The position numbers were made by a program, and so were the translations under genes. Under the pieces are notes generated by a model, which saw only the letters and a list, made by a program, of their open reading frames with translations, searched no databases and was not told the DNA's origin. Of a stretch of 64,000 nucleotides of DNA, positions 55,868 through 64,000 are shown piece by piece (within the stretch, counting starts at the first letter, position 1; the number at the start of each line of letters is the position of its first letter). This DNA comes from an uncultured Lachnospira sp. (lineage in GTDB: Bacteria > Bacillota > Clostridia > Lachnospirales > Lachnospiraceae), in NCBI GenBank assembly GCA_946186125.1, contig CAMHLZ010000001.1, positions 62,001 through 126,000 on the forward strand, read 5' to 3'.

Positions 55868-55882
55868 TTTTATCATTGTCAA
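55854..55882 (-). promoter_or_regulatory. Promoter of the trxB-trxA-marR operon
   Basis: Exact TTGACA (55877-55882) and TACAAT (55854-55859) on the minus strand with a 17-bp spacer, about 25 bp before the trxB start. Confidence 0.85.
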
Positions 55883-55915
55883 TAAAAAATTTTTTTAAAA
55901 ATTTTAAAAAAGTGC

Positions 55916-55944
55916 TTGCATTTTTTTTTAAGATAGTATATACT
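55916..55944 (+). promoter_or_regulatory. tRNA-Glu promoter
   Basis: TTGCAT (55916-55921) and TATACT (55939-55944) on the plus strand with a 17-bp spacer, about 20 bp before the tRNA 5' end. Confidence 0.75.
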
Positions 55945-55963
55945 GTCATAGTACTAAATAAAT

Positions 55964-56035
55964 GGCTCGTTGGTCAAGCGGTTAAGACGTCGCCCTCTCA
56001 CGGCGAAATCAGCGGTTCGATTCCGCTACGAGCTG
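55964..56035 (+). tRNA. tRNA-Glu, anticodon CTC
   Basis: A complete 72-nt cloverleaf. The acceptor stem is GGCTCGT/ACGAGCT with a G-T closing pair. The anticodon arm TCGCC-CTCTCAC-GGCGA has CTC at positions 34-36, and the T arm is AGCGG-TTCGATT-CCGCT. Discriminator base is G. The CCA end is not encoded and must be added. It decodes GAG. It is a single gene with its own promoter and terminator. Confidence 0.95.
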
Positions 56036-56040
56036 CTTTT

Positions 56041-56070
56041 AAAACTACCGAGTGATACGGTAGTTTTTTA
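56041..56070. terminator. Terminator after tRNA-Glu, shared with the convergent gene
   Basis: Stem AAAACTACCG/CGGTAGTTTT (56041-56050 with 56058-56067), 7-nt loop, followed by further T on the plus strand. The convergent minus-strand gene ends at 56068, so the hairpin probably serves both. Confidence 0.9.
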
Positions 56071-56823
56071 ATTATTTATATTCACTTTATAGATTATATT
56101 ATTTCCTTTTTTCCCTATCTTATCCACTGTCCCTACGTAAAAAAGTATATTCATCACTACTCTCGCAAGCGACACATGTATTCGTGCTGTCTTTGCCAAA
56201 TCCTTTGTGGTAAATTCTTCCGGAAGTTCAATAGGAAGAAATTGCATATAGTCCTCTTTCCGCATTATTTCTATCTCTTCTGTAAATGCCACCGGGATTT
56301 TGTCATATTTTGAACCACGTCTGCTTTTTTTACTTTTTTTCTTATTAAGTATCTTATACTCATCAACATCAATAATCGCTATTTTAAAATGCAGGTTTTC
56401 ATTTCTAAGATAAGCTTTAATCTTATATAGCTCCGGAAAAATAAAGTATTCATTGCCATGTACCGGAGATTTTCTTTTAGGATAGTATTCACCTGTAGTT
56501 TCATCAATCCATGTAAGCCAGGTATTTCCTGCTACAGGATAGACTACCGTAACATCATAATAAGGTAGAAATCTTGCGAGTTTTTCCCTTAATTTGTTAA
56601 AATGTGCCGTCTGTATTTCAACGATTTCACCATCACGGTATATATCAGCCACCATACCTTCAACCGGTATCTCCTGTTTATCTTCATCCGGTTCATAATA
56701 ATTTTTCAAAACAGCATGAACAGTCTTTTCAGAAAGAACGCCTATACTGTGGCGTTCTCGCTGAATTCCCATTATTTTTTTCTGTGCATTTTTAAATCTT
56801 TTCTGGTCTATATTGTATTCCAT
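56068..56823 (-). CDS. Uncharacterised protein with PD-(D/E)XK-like nuclease fold and C-terminal winged helix
   Basis: I do not recognise a named family. The 251 residues show a possible restriction-type nuclease core: Glu32 in a helix, then VADIYRDGEIVEIQ with Asp60 and Glu69-Ile-Gln71, the D-(x8)-E-x-Q variant seen in some such nucleases. A Lys/Arg/Ser-rich linker lies at about 155-170. The last 45 residues (TTKDLAKTARIHVSLARVV) look like a winged helix. It follows polC by 26 bp and is probably co-transcribed, which suggests a role in DNA repair or replication; this is inference only. Confidence 0.6.
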   Translation of the reverse strand: MEYNIDQKRFKNAQKKIMGIQRERHSIGVLSEKTVHAVLKNYYEPDEDKQEIPVEGMVADIYRDGEIVEIQTAHFNKLREKLARFLPYYDVTVVYPVAGNTWLTWIDETTGEYYPKRKSPVHGNEYFIFPELYKIKAYLRNENLHFKIAIIDVDEYKILNKKKSKKSRRGSKYDKIPVAFTEEIEIMRKEDYMQFLPIELPEEFTTKDLAKTARIHVSLARVVMNILFYVGTVDKIGKKGNNIIYKVNINN

Positions 56824-56849
56824 CGATAGTATTACTCCATTGTTACTAT

Positions 56850-59800
56850 TTACATCATCATATCAAAAAGTGACAACTGATTTGATTCCGGTAAGTCTTT
56901 GAGAATTCCTAAATCAGACATTAAATCCGTCAGTGTAGTGCTGACTTTCGCTCTCTCCCTGAAATCATCTTTTGATAAAAATTTACCATTCTTTGCAGCT
57001 TCTACTATAGAATCAGCAGCCTTATCCCCCAGCCCGTCTATGCTGCTTAACGACGGCATCAGTTTTCCATCCATAATCTGAAATTTATGTGCCTGTGCCC
57101 TATAAATATCTATCGGTTCAAAATCAAATCCTCTTGCATACATTTCCTGAACGATTTTCATATCTTTTAATGCATCTTCTTCTTTCTTTGATAAAAGATT
57201 TTGAGCATTACGGTTTTTGTAATCTTTCAGATGATACTCCAGTCTTTCCTGTCCAAGACACATAAGTTCATAGCTGAATGCTGAAGCTCTTATGCTAAAA
57301 TATGCCGCATAATAAGCAAGCGGGTAATACACTTTAAAATATGCAATTCTAAACGCCATCATTACGTATGCGGCAGCATGTGCCTTCGGGAACATGTACT
57401 TTATCTTTTTACATGACCATATATACCAGTCAGGCACGTCATGCTTTAACATCTCTTCCTCCCAGTCAGGCTTTAATCCTTTACCTTTTCTTACACTCTC
57501 CATTATTGTAAATGATAATTCTGAATCAAGACCTTTGTTAATCAGGTAAATCATAATATCATCACGCGTACATATCGCAGTTGAAATAGTCGCTTTTCCT
57601 TCAAGGATTAATGCCTGTGCATTTCCAAGCCATACATCCGTTCCGTGTGACAATCCGGAAATTCTTATTAAATCCGAAAATGTGCTTGGCTGTGTATCAA
57701 TAAGCATCTGTATAACAAAGTCAGTTCCAAATTCCGGTATTCCCTGTGAACCAAGCGGACAGTCTCCTATATCTGACGGATTTATTAATAGTGCATGTGT
57801 ATCCTTAAAAAGCGACATTACCTCCTGGTTGTCAAACGGAATCTGCTTTGCATCGATACCTGTCAAATCTTCAAGCATACGAATCATGGTCGGATCGTCG
57901 TGTCCGAGTATATCAAGTTTCAACAGATTATGATCAATTGAATGGTACTCAAAATGTGTAGTTATTGTTTTTGTTGTCATATCATTAGCAGGATGCTGTA
58001 CCGGCGTATATGTGTTAATATCTTCACCTAACGGAAGAACAACTATTCCTCCCGGATGCTGACCTGTAGTTCTGTGAATACCTACACATCCCTTAGAAAT
58101 TCTGTTAATTTCACACTTTCTCTTTATCTGGTCACGCTCTTCAAAGTATTTTTTTACATAGCCGTATGCCGTTTTATCCGCAAGAGTTCCTATCGTTCCG
58201 GCTCTGAAAGTCTGACCCTTTCCAAAAATAACTTCCGTATACTCATGTGCTTTACTCTGATACTCGCCTGAGAAATTAAGGTCAATATCAGGTTCCTTAT
58301 TTCCCTTAAATCCAAGGAATGTTTCAAATGGTATGTCAAAACCTGCTTTCACCAGATTCTCTCCACAGTTCGGACATTTTTTATCAGGCATATCACAACC
58401 TGAACCTCCGGTAAAAGCTTTAACCTCATCAGAATCAAATTCACTGTAATGACATTTTTCGCAATAATAATGTGGACTTAGCGGATTTACCTCCGTTATT
58501 CCCGACATTGTCGCTACAAAAGATGACCCTACAGAACCTCTCGAACCAACCAGATATCCGTCTTCGTTTGATTTCCAAACCAGCTTCTGTGCAATGATAT
58601 ACATAACCGCATATCCGTTTGATATAATAGAATTCAGTTCCCTTTCAAGTCTTGCAACCACAATTTCAGGCAAATCGTCTCCATACATACTTCTTGCAGT
58701 ATCATAGCAGATATCACGAAGTGTCTGATCAGAGTTTTCAATAACCGGCGGTGCCTTATGAGGACTTACAGGAAAAATGTTATCTATCATATCTGAAATT
58801 TTATTAGTATTTGTAACCACCACTTCGTAAGCCTTATCACTACCAAGATACTTAAATTCCTCAAGCATCTCCTCAGTTGTCCTGTAGAACAATGGTGCCT
58901 GGTCGTCCGCATCTTTAAACCCCTTTCCCGCCATGATTATTCTTCTGTATACTTCATCCTCAGGATCCATAAAATGCACATCACAGGTTGCAACTACAGG
59001 TTTATTAAATTCTTCACCAAGCTTTACTATCTTTTTATTAATCTCTATTAATTCTTCCTTTGATGAAACACTGCTTTTTTCACTGTTAATCATAAATTCG
59101 TTATTGCCTAAAGGCTGTATTTCAAGGTAATCATAAAACTCAGTAAGACGTGCTATTTCTTCATCACTTTTTCCTTCTAAAACTGCCTGATATAACTCTC
59201 CCGCCTCACATGCAGAGCCAATCAGAAGGCCTTCCCGATACTTTAAAAAATCACTCTTAGGTATTCTTGGAAATCTGTGAAAATATTTTATATGTGAATC
59301 CGATACCAGGTGATACAGGTTCACTCTTCCAACTTCACCTGTTGCGAGTATTATGGCATGATGTGTCGGCATCTTCATAATTGTTTCTGCATCAGATATT
59401 CCCATTTCATTTACACCGTCTAAGTCATGTATGTCCTTTTGTCCAAGCATTTCTATTAATTTTAAGAATATGCCGGCCGTACACTCTGCGTCGTCCACCG
59501 CACGGTGATGATTAAGCAGGGAAACTCCTAACGCTTTTGCAACTGTATCCAGTTTAAAATTTTTAAGTCCCGGCATCAGTATTCTTGCGAGATTTACCGT
59601 ATCGACAATGGTAAATTTTTTCTCTATTCCCATTCTTTCACAGTTTCTCATAATAAAACTCATATCAAAATCAGCATTATGAGCTACCATCACACAATCC
59701 TTTGAAAATTCTATAAATTCAGGGAGTATCTCCTCAATAGTTCTTGCGTCTATTACCATACTGTCATTGATACCCGTCAATTTTTCAATTCTGAATGGAA

Positions 59801-61316
59801 TCGGTTCTTTTGGATTAACGAAGGTACTGAAACGTTCCTTTATTTGTCCGTCTGATACTTTTACGGCTCCTATCTCAATAATACGGTTATTCAATGCGCT
59901 AAATCCCGTGGTCTCTAAGTCAAATACAACATAATCACCACTCAGCGACTGTCCCTCTGAATTTGTGACAACATTTTTTATATCATCAACAAGATATGCT
60001 TCCACTCCATATATTATCTTAAAGTCAAACGGCTCCCATTTGTATTTCCCCTCTATATCACGCAATGCATGAAATGCTTCCGGGAATCCCTGTACAAGTC
60101 CGTGGTCTGTTATGGCAAGTGCCGTGTGTCCCCATGAGATAGCCCTCTTAATAAGATCCTTTGCGCTTGTAACTCCGTCCATATCACTCATTTTAGTGTG
60201 ACAATGAAGCTCTACTCTTTTCTCAACACTGTTATCCATTCTCTTGGTTCTGAAATCACTGCATTTTTTTATTCCGATTATGGATGCCATTGTTAATTCA
60301 CCATCATACCTGTCGACAGTAACCACCCCTTTGATTTTAAGGAATTCTCCCTTTTTCACTACCGCAAGAATATCATCTAAAAATTCATTTTTAGTAAACA
60401 TTTTAACCGTAATTGAATCTGTAAAATCCGTTACATCAAACATTACTATTGTCTTCTCTCCACGGATTTCTCTCTTATCAAGCTCTATAATCCGGCCTTT
60501 TATCGCTGTTTCTCCAACCTCTTCTCCTATGCTTGCTATCGTTACGATTTCTTCCTCGTCATCAAAATCTCTTCCGTAAAGAACATCCGGATTATTCTCT
60601 TTTCTATAACTTCTATATGATTTTTTCGGTTCTTCTTTTGCCACTTCTGTTTTTTGTGGCATTTCAGTTTTTTTGCCTTCAGCGGGTTTCTCCTGCTGTT
60701 TTTGAGCAGCTTCTTCATTTTCCACTTCACTTTCTGCAACAACATTTTCAATTATCGCAGCAACCTGAAGGTCAATCTTTTTCTTTTTTTCTTCGCCAAA
60801 ACTCTGCTTATCATTTTTATAATCTATAATGACTTCTACCGGCAGACCACATCTTTCCCAAAATATTTTTTCAAGTATTCTTGACAATTCTGACTCTTTC
60901 ATTCTGTTTATTGTCGAATCCTGTATGGACAGATTCATATATTTGTCATCAGTAAATGAATAATCTGATCTTTTTAACATGTGATACATTATCACACTAT
61001 AATCTTTTAACTCTGACAATATGCTTTCTCTGTAAATTTTATAAAGCCTTTCCGGAGTGTATTGTCCGGAGAGGCTGAATTTTTCAATTATATTGACTTT
61101 TACGGATGAATCTTCAAATATCTGTTTTTTTATTATTTCCTCAATTTTGCGTATAATCTTTTTTTCAATTAGTCTGTTACTCAATATGTAGATTCTCACC
61201 GCATTATTATTCCTGTTTCTGGCTACCTTTGTAACAGCTACCTTTTCAAACAGATCATGTATATCTCCATCTGTCTGTATTGTTGGAAAAACATCAAAAA
61301 AATATTTTGTTTCCAT
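56850..61316 (-). CDS. polC: DNA polymerase III alpha subunit, Gram-positive PolC type
   Basis: The main replicative polymerase with built-in proofreading. Length is about 1488 residues. N-terminal domains and an OB fold come first, then the PHP domain beginning with HCHTKMSDMDG, split by a DEDDh 3'-5' exonuclease starting VVFDLETTGF. A zinc site uses CEKCHYS and CPNCG, and the polymerase palm has PDIDLNFSGEYQ. A helix-hairpin-helix follows. I used the ATG at 61316, as an upstream TTG in the same frame overlaps the AAAGGG site. Confidence 0.97.
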   Translation of the reverse strand: METKYFFDVFPTIQTDGDIHDLFEKVAVTKVARNRNNNAVRIYILSNRLIEKKIIRKIEEIIKKQIFEDSSVKVNIIEKFSLSGQYTPERLYKIYRESILSELKDYSVIMYHMLKRSDYSFTDDKYMNLSIQDSTINRMKESELSRILEKIFWERCGLPVEVIIDYKNDKQSFGEEKKKKIDLQVAAIIENVVAESEVENEEAAQKQQEKPAEGKKTEMPQKTEVAKEEPKKSYRSYRKENNPDVLYGRDFDDEEEIVTIASIGEEVGETAIKGRIIELDKREIRGEKTIVMFDVTDFTDSITVKMFTKNEFLDDILAVVKKGEFLKIKGVVTVDRYDGELTMASIIGIKKCSDFRTKRMDNSVEKRVELHCHTKMSDMDGVTSAKDLIKRAISWGHTALAITDHGLVQGFPEAFHALRDIEGKYKWEPFDFKIIYGVEAYLVDDIKNVVTNSEGQSLSGDYVVFDLETTGFSALNNRIIEIGAVKVSDGQIKERFSTFVNPKEPIPFRIEKLTGINDSMVIDARTIEEILPEFIEFSKDCVMVAHNADFDMSFIMRNCERMGIEKKFTIVDTVNLARILMPGLKNFKLDTVAKALGVSLLNHHRAVDDAECTAGIFLKLIEMLGQKDIHDLDGVNEMGISDAETIMKMPTHHAIILATGEVGRVNLYHLVSDSHIKYFHRFPRIPKSDFLKYREGLLIGSACEAGELYQAVLEGKSDEEIARLTEFYDYLEIQPLGNNEFMINSEKSSVSSKEELIEINKKIVKLGEEFNKPVVATCDVHFMDPEDEVYRRIIMAGKGFKDADDQAPLFYRTTEEMLEEFKYLGSDKAYEVVVTNTNKISDMIDNIFPVSPHKAPPVIENSDQTLRDICYDTARSMYGDDLPEIVVARLERELNSIISNGYAVMYIIAQKLVWKSNEDGYLVGSRGSVGSSFVATMSGITEVNPLSPHYYCEKCHYSEFDSDEVKAFTGGSGCDMPDKKCPNCGENLVKAGFDIPFETFLGFKGNKEPDIDLNFSGEYQSKAHEYTEVIFGKGQTFRAGTIGTLADKTAYGYVKKYFEERDQIKRKCEINRISKGCVGIHRTTGQHPGGIVVLPLGEDINTYTPVQHPANDMTTKTITTHFEYHSIDHNLLKLDILGHDDPTMIRMLEDLTGIDAKQIPFDNQEVMSLFKDTHALLINPSDIGDCPLGSQGIPEFGTDFVIQMLIDTQPSTFSDLIRISGLSHGTDVWLGNAQALILEGKATISTAICTRDDIMIYLINKGLDSELSFTIMESVRKGKGLKPDWEEEMLKHDVPDWYIWSCKKIKYMFPKAHAAAYVMMAFRIAYFKVYYPLAYYAAYFSIRASAFSYELMCLGQERLEYHLKDYKNRNAQNLLSKKEEDALKDMKIVQEMYARGFDFEPIDIYRAQAHKFQIMDGKLMPSLSSIDGLGDKAADSIVEAAKNGKFLSKDDFRERAKVSTTLTDLMSDLGILKDLPESNQLSLFDMMM

Positions 61317-61339
61317 ATAGTGTTCATACCCTTTCAAAA

Positions 61340-62404
61340 CTAAACATTGTAAATTAGCTTTATCTCATTTTCAAGTGCTTGAAGAAGCTCGTTTTCAGGA
61401 AGTTTCTTAACTATCTCTCCTTTTTTTATAAGTAGTCCTTCTCCCTTGCCTCCTGCTATTCCCAAATCTGCTTCTCTTGCCTCACCGGGACCGTTAACAA
61501 CGCATCCCATTACGGCAACTTTAATGTCCAGATTTTCATATTTCTGCACCATATTCTCTACCTGATTTGCCAGTTCTATCAGATTAATCTGAGTTCTTCC
61601 GCAGGTTGGACATGATACTACTGTTATTCCACCCTTTCTAAGTCCCAATGTTTTTAATATTGTCTTTGCAGAACGTATCTCTTCTAACGGATTTCCTGTA
61701 AGCGATACCCGTATCGTGTCTCCGATTCCTTCATTAAGGATTATTCCAAGTCCTATAGCCGATTTAATGTTTCCTGAATATAATGTACCTGATTCGGTAA
61801 TTCCTACATGAAGAGGATATGCTGTCTTTTGTGCTATCAGTTTGTGTGCTTCAGCGCACATAAGTACATCTGATGATTTTATGCTTATTACAATGTTTTC
61901 ATATCCAAGTTCTTCAATCAGCTTAACTTTATCCAAAGCACTTTCTACAATCCCCTGTGCAGTGACTTTTCCATATTTTTCAAGTATTGATTTCTCTAAT
62001 GATCCACTGTTGACACCCACACGTATAGGAATCTGTCGTTCCTTCGCTTTCATCACAACTGCTTCAAGTTTTTCACGTCCGCCAATGTTTCCCGGGTTGA
62101 TTCTTATCTTATCTACACCGTTTTCCATTGCCTTTATAGCAAGTCTGTAATCAAAATGAATATCTGCAACAAGCGGTACGCTTATCTGTTTTTTTATATC
62201 TTTTATTGCCTCTGCTGCTTCCTCTGTGGGAACTGCACACCTTATTATGTCACATCCTGCCTCTTCTAATGACTTAATCTGACGGACAGTGGCATCTATA
62301 TCTTCAGTCTTTGTGTTGGTCATCGACTGAATCAATATAGGATTGCCACCTCCGATTTTTTTATCTCCAATACAAATTACCCTTGTGTTATCTCTATGTG
62401 CCAT
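61340..62404 (-). CDS. ispG: (E)-4-hydroxy-3-methylbut-2-enyl-diphosphate synthase
   Basis: The sixth step of the MEP isoprenoid pathway; a [4Fe-4S] enzyme. It has 354 residues with [10 protein letters not shown] near the N-terminus, RINPGNIGG, and the cluster ligands in SCPTCGRTQ and [10 protein letters not shown]. The pathway's product supplies the lipid carrier recycled by UppP. dxr, an earlier step, lies two genes upstream. Confidence 0.97.
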   Translation of the reverse strand: MAHRDNTRVICIGDKKIGGGNPILIQSMTNTKTEDIDATVRQIKSLEEAGCDIIRCAVPTEEAAEAIKDIKKQISVPLVADIHFDYRLAIKAMENGVDKIRINPGNIGGREKLEAVVMKAKERQIPIRVGVNSGSLEKSILEKYGKVTAQGIVESALDKVKLIEELGYENIVISIKSSDVLMCAEAHKLIAQKTAYPLHVGITESGTLYSGNIKSAIGLGIILNEGIGDTIRVSLTGNPLEEIRSAKTILKTLGLRKGGITVVSCPTCGRTQINLIELANQVENMVQKYENLDIKVAVMGCVVNGPGEAREADLGIAGGKGEGLLIKKGEIVKKLPENELLQALENEIKLIYNV

Positions 62405-62422
62405 CTGGATCTTCTCCTTACT

Positions 62423-63700
62423 TTACATTATTTTCTTAATATCATTTACCAGTACAAACACCATTAAAATCATTAAAAGAGCCATACCTATTAAATGCAC
62501 AACTGCCTCTTTTTCTTTTGGAACCGGCTTTTTACGTATTGCCTCGATAATGACAAATACAAGTCTTCCTCCGTCGAGTGCAGGAAATGGCAATAAATTA
62601 ATAACGCCCAGATTCACACTGAATAATACTGTAAGAAAAGCCATATTTAAAAATACATAAAAGCCGCCTTCACTCTTAGTCTCTTCATATGTCTCACCTA
62701 CTATGTCAGCTATTCCTACCGGTCCTGAAACGGCATCAGCACCAATTTTTCCTGTCACAAGCATCTTAAGACTTTTTAATACGTAACCTATTCCATATCT
62801 CATCTCTGTAAAACTATATCTTAGCACACCTACAGGTGATGTTTTCACCCTGCCTGAGCTGTATCTGAGTCCTATACTGTAAGTAGTACCCGGTTCTACA
62901 GATTTTTTTATTGTCTCTTTTCCACGTAATATTTCTATCTCTATCTTGTCTTTTGTAAGCGGATTTTCTTTAAGATATTCACTTACTTCCTCTCCGGATG
63001 ATATCTCATAACCATTGATTGACACAAGAATATCACCGGCTTTTACTCCTGCTTTTTGTATGGCACTGCCTTCCACAACTGCCGAAATCTCGGCAGGCTT
63101 TTCATTTGCATAATATGAAATCCCCAGATTGTATACCTGCTTTGGAACAAGTTTGGTTGAAACTTCTTTTCCGTCTCTCTTATAAGTTATATTTACAGGT
63201 TCTTTCGTAACCGGATTAATAAATTGTTCTAATGATAAATCTCTTGATATCACTATATTCTGCCCATTATATTTTGTAATAACGTCGCCTTCTTTTAATC
63301 CGGCTTCCTCTGTTGCCGTGCCCTCCTCCGGTTCTAATACCGTACACCTGTCATATCCGACACTTCCAATAATTATAACAGACAGAAAAAATGCAAGAAA
63401 AAAATTAAACATAGGACCCGCTGCAAGTACTACCATTCTTGCCCATACGCTCGCATTGTTAAATGATTCCTCATTATCTGTATCATCTTCATCTTCACCA
63501 AGCATCTGACATGCTCCGCCAAACGGAATGAGTTTCCATGAATATAAAGTATCACCTTTTTTAAACTTTAATAATCTTGGTCCCATTCCAATTGAAAATT
63601 CTACTACTCCTATTCCATTTTTCTTTGCCATTATAAAATGTCCAAATTCATGCACAAATACCAATACGCTAAATACTATTACTGTTAATAATATACTCAT
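62423..63700 (-). CDS. rseP: RseP/RasP site-2 intramembrane metalloprotease
   Basis: Cuts anti-sigma factors and signal peptide remnants inside the membrane. It has 425 residues with zinc-binding HEFGH at 17-21, two PDZ-like domains (about 120-290, duplicated GLKEGDVI and GVKAGDILVSING) and the third zinc ligand region NLLPFPALDGG. Start ATG at 63700 is preceded by GGAGG at five bases; an in-frame ATG at 63724 overlaps dxr. Confidence 0.95.
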   Translation of the reverse strand: MSILLTVIVFSVLVFVHEFGHFIMAKKNGIGVVEFSIGMGPRLLKFKKGDTLYSWKLIPFGGACQMLGEDEDDTDNEESFNNASVWARMVVLAAGPMFNFFLAFFLSVIIIGSVGYDRCTVLEPEEGTATEEAGLKEGDVITKYNGQNIVISRDLSLEQFINPVTKEPVNITYKRDGKEVSTKLVPKQVYNLGISYYANEKPAEISAVVEGSAIQKAGVKAGDILVSINGYEISSGEEVSEYLKENPLTKDKIEIEILRGKETIKKSVEPGTTYSIGLRYSSGRVKTSPVGVLRYSFTEMRYGIGYVLKSLKMLVTGKIGADAVSGPVGIADIVGETYEETKSEGGFYVFLNMAFLTVLFSVNLGVINLLPFPALDGGRLVFVIIEAIRKKPVPKEKEAVVHLIGMALLMILMVFVLVNDIKKIM

Positions 63701-63723
63701 TATGTCCTCCATAGAATATTTCA

Positions 63724-64000
63724 TTATTTTAAACTGTCTATATAATCATATGTATCCTGTTCAACCGAAAGAATATCTTCGAGTGTCGGATTATTAATGT
63801 TTTGATGTCTGTTCATACATTTTTCCATAATATCCGTAATATCCAAAAATCCAATCTTACGATTCAAAAACATTGCCACTGCTTTTTCATTTGCCGCATT
63901 CATTACTGTCGGAAGGCTTCCTCCTGCCTTTCCTGCCTCTCTGGCAAGATACAATCCTCTGAAATTTTCCATATCCGGTATCTGAAAATTTATACTGCTT
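63724..64000 (-). CDS. dxr: 1-deoxy-D-xylulose 5-phosphate reductoisomerase, C-terminal part
   Basis: The last 91 residues of DXR, the second enzyme of the MEP isoprenoid pathway. The segment GSLPTVMNAANEKAVAMFL and the helical C-terminal domain identify it. The 5' part lies beyond the window edge. It overlaps the longest reading of rseP by a few bases. Confidence 0.93.
   Translation of the reverse strand, partial: SSINFQIPDMENFRGLYLAREAGKAGGSLPTVMNAANEKAVAMFLNRKIGFLDITDIMEKCMNRHQNINNPTLEDILSVEQDTYDYIDSLK

Noticed and set aside
55964..56035. tRNA-Glu as integration site of a mobile element
   Set aside because: No integrase and no repeat of the tRNA 3' end was found nearby.
1..64000. CRISPR array, insertion sequence or prophage
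   Set aside because: No spaced identical repeats, no transposase or integrase reading frame, and no phage structural genes were seen.

Overview
This 64 kb window is a gene-dense, low-GC chromosomal segment of a Gram-positive anaerobe of class Clostridia, most likely family Lachnospiraceae. The evidence is a Gram-positive PolC, a formate-tetrahydrofolate ligase, a MurE/DapF pair pointing to meso-DAP peptidoglycan, AAGGAGG-type ribosome binding sites, and the Firmicutes gene orders rimP-nusA-rnpM-L7Ae-infB-rbfA-nrnA-truB-ribF and dxr-rseP-ispG-polC. Genus is not determined. All genes are on the minus strand except ychF, a DHH phosphoesterase gene and tRNA-Glu. No insertion sequence, prophage or CRISPR array is visible.

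Layout from left to right (transcription mostly right to left). 1-3.3 kb: start of a division and cell-wall cluster (mraZ, rsmH, ftsL, class B PBP, the last cut by the window edge), with a tandem MraZ-box array at the mraZ promoter. 3.4-5.5 kb: a divergent Lgt-like membrane protein and, on the plus strand, ychF. 5.5-26.4 kb: a co-directional run of fifteen genes with no strong terminator: uppP, ftsK/spoIIIE, fhs, dapF, murE, folD, priA, def, fmt, a zinc peptidase, rsmB, rlmN, prpC, prkC, rsgA, rpe and thiN. 26.4-36.9 kb: tepA, then a LacI-regulated maltodextrin operon (binding protein, two permeases, malQ, lacI) that runs into two adjacent dynamin-like GTPase genes. 36.9-41.7 kb: rpsO, pnp, metY and a eukaryotic-type hisA. 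41.9-50.9 kb: an NlpC/P60 cell-wall hydrolase and the rimP-nusA-infB translation operon. 51-55.9 kb: accessory genes, namely an ABC-transporter gene remnant, a FIST/HD-GYP signalling protein, a DHH phosphoesterase and a redox operon trxB-trxA-marR. 55.9-64 kb: tRNA-Glu(CTC), a probable PD-(D/E)XK/winged-helix protein of unknown role, polC, ispG, rseP and the end of dxr.

The genes support growth: envelope synthesis (mraZ cluster, uppP, murE, dapF, dxr/ispG for isoprenoid carrier lipid), its Ser/Thr kinase-phosphatase control (prkC/prpC), translation start and ribosome maturation (infB, rbfA, rimP, rsgA, rsmB, rlmN, fmt, def, folD, fhs), replication (polC, priA, ftsK) and sugar uptake.

The most unusual items are: (1) a two-copy, about 130-147 nt structured repeat upstream of the Lgt-like gene and folD, with compensatory base changes in two hairpins; (2) the dynamin-like GTPase pair behind the maltodextrin operon; (3) five MraZ boxes, four at exact 10-bp spacing, across the mraZ promoter; (4) a nuclease-like winged-helix protein beside polC; (5) a palindrome over the -10 box of the trxB-trxA-marR operon.
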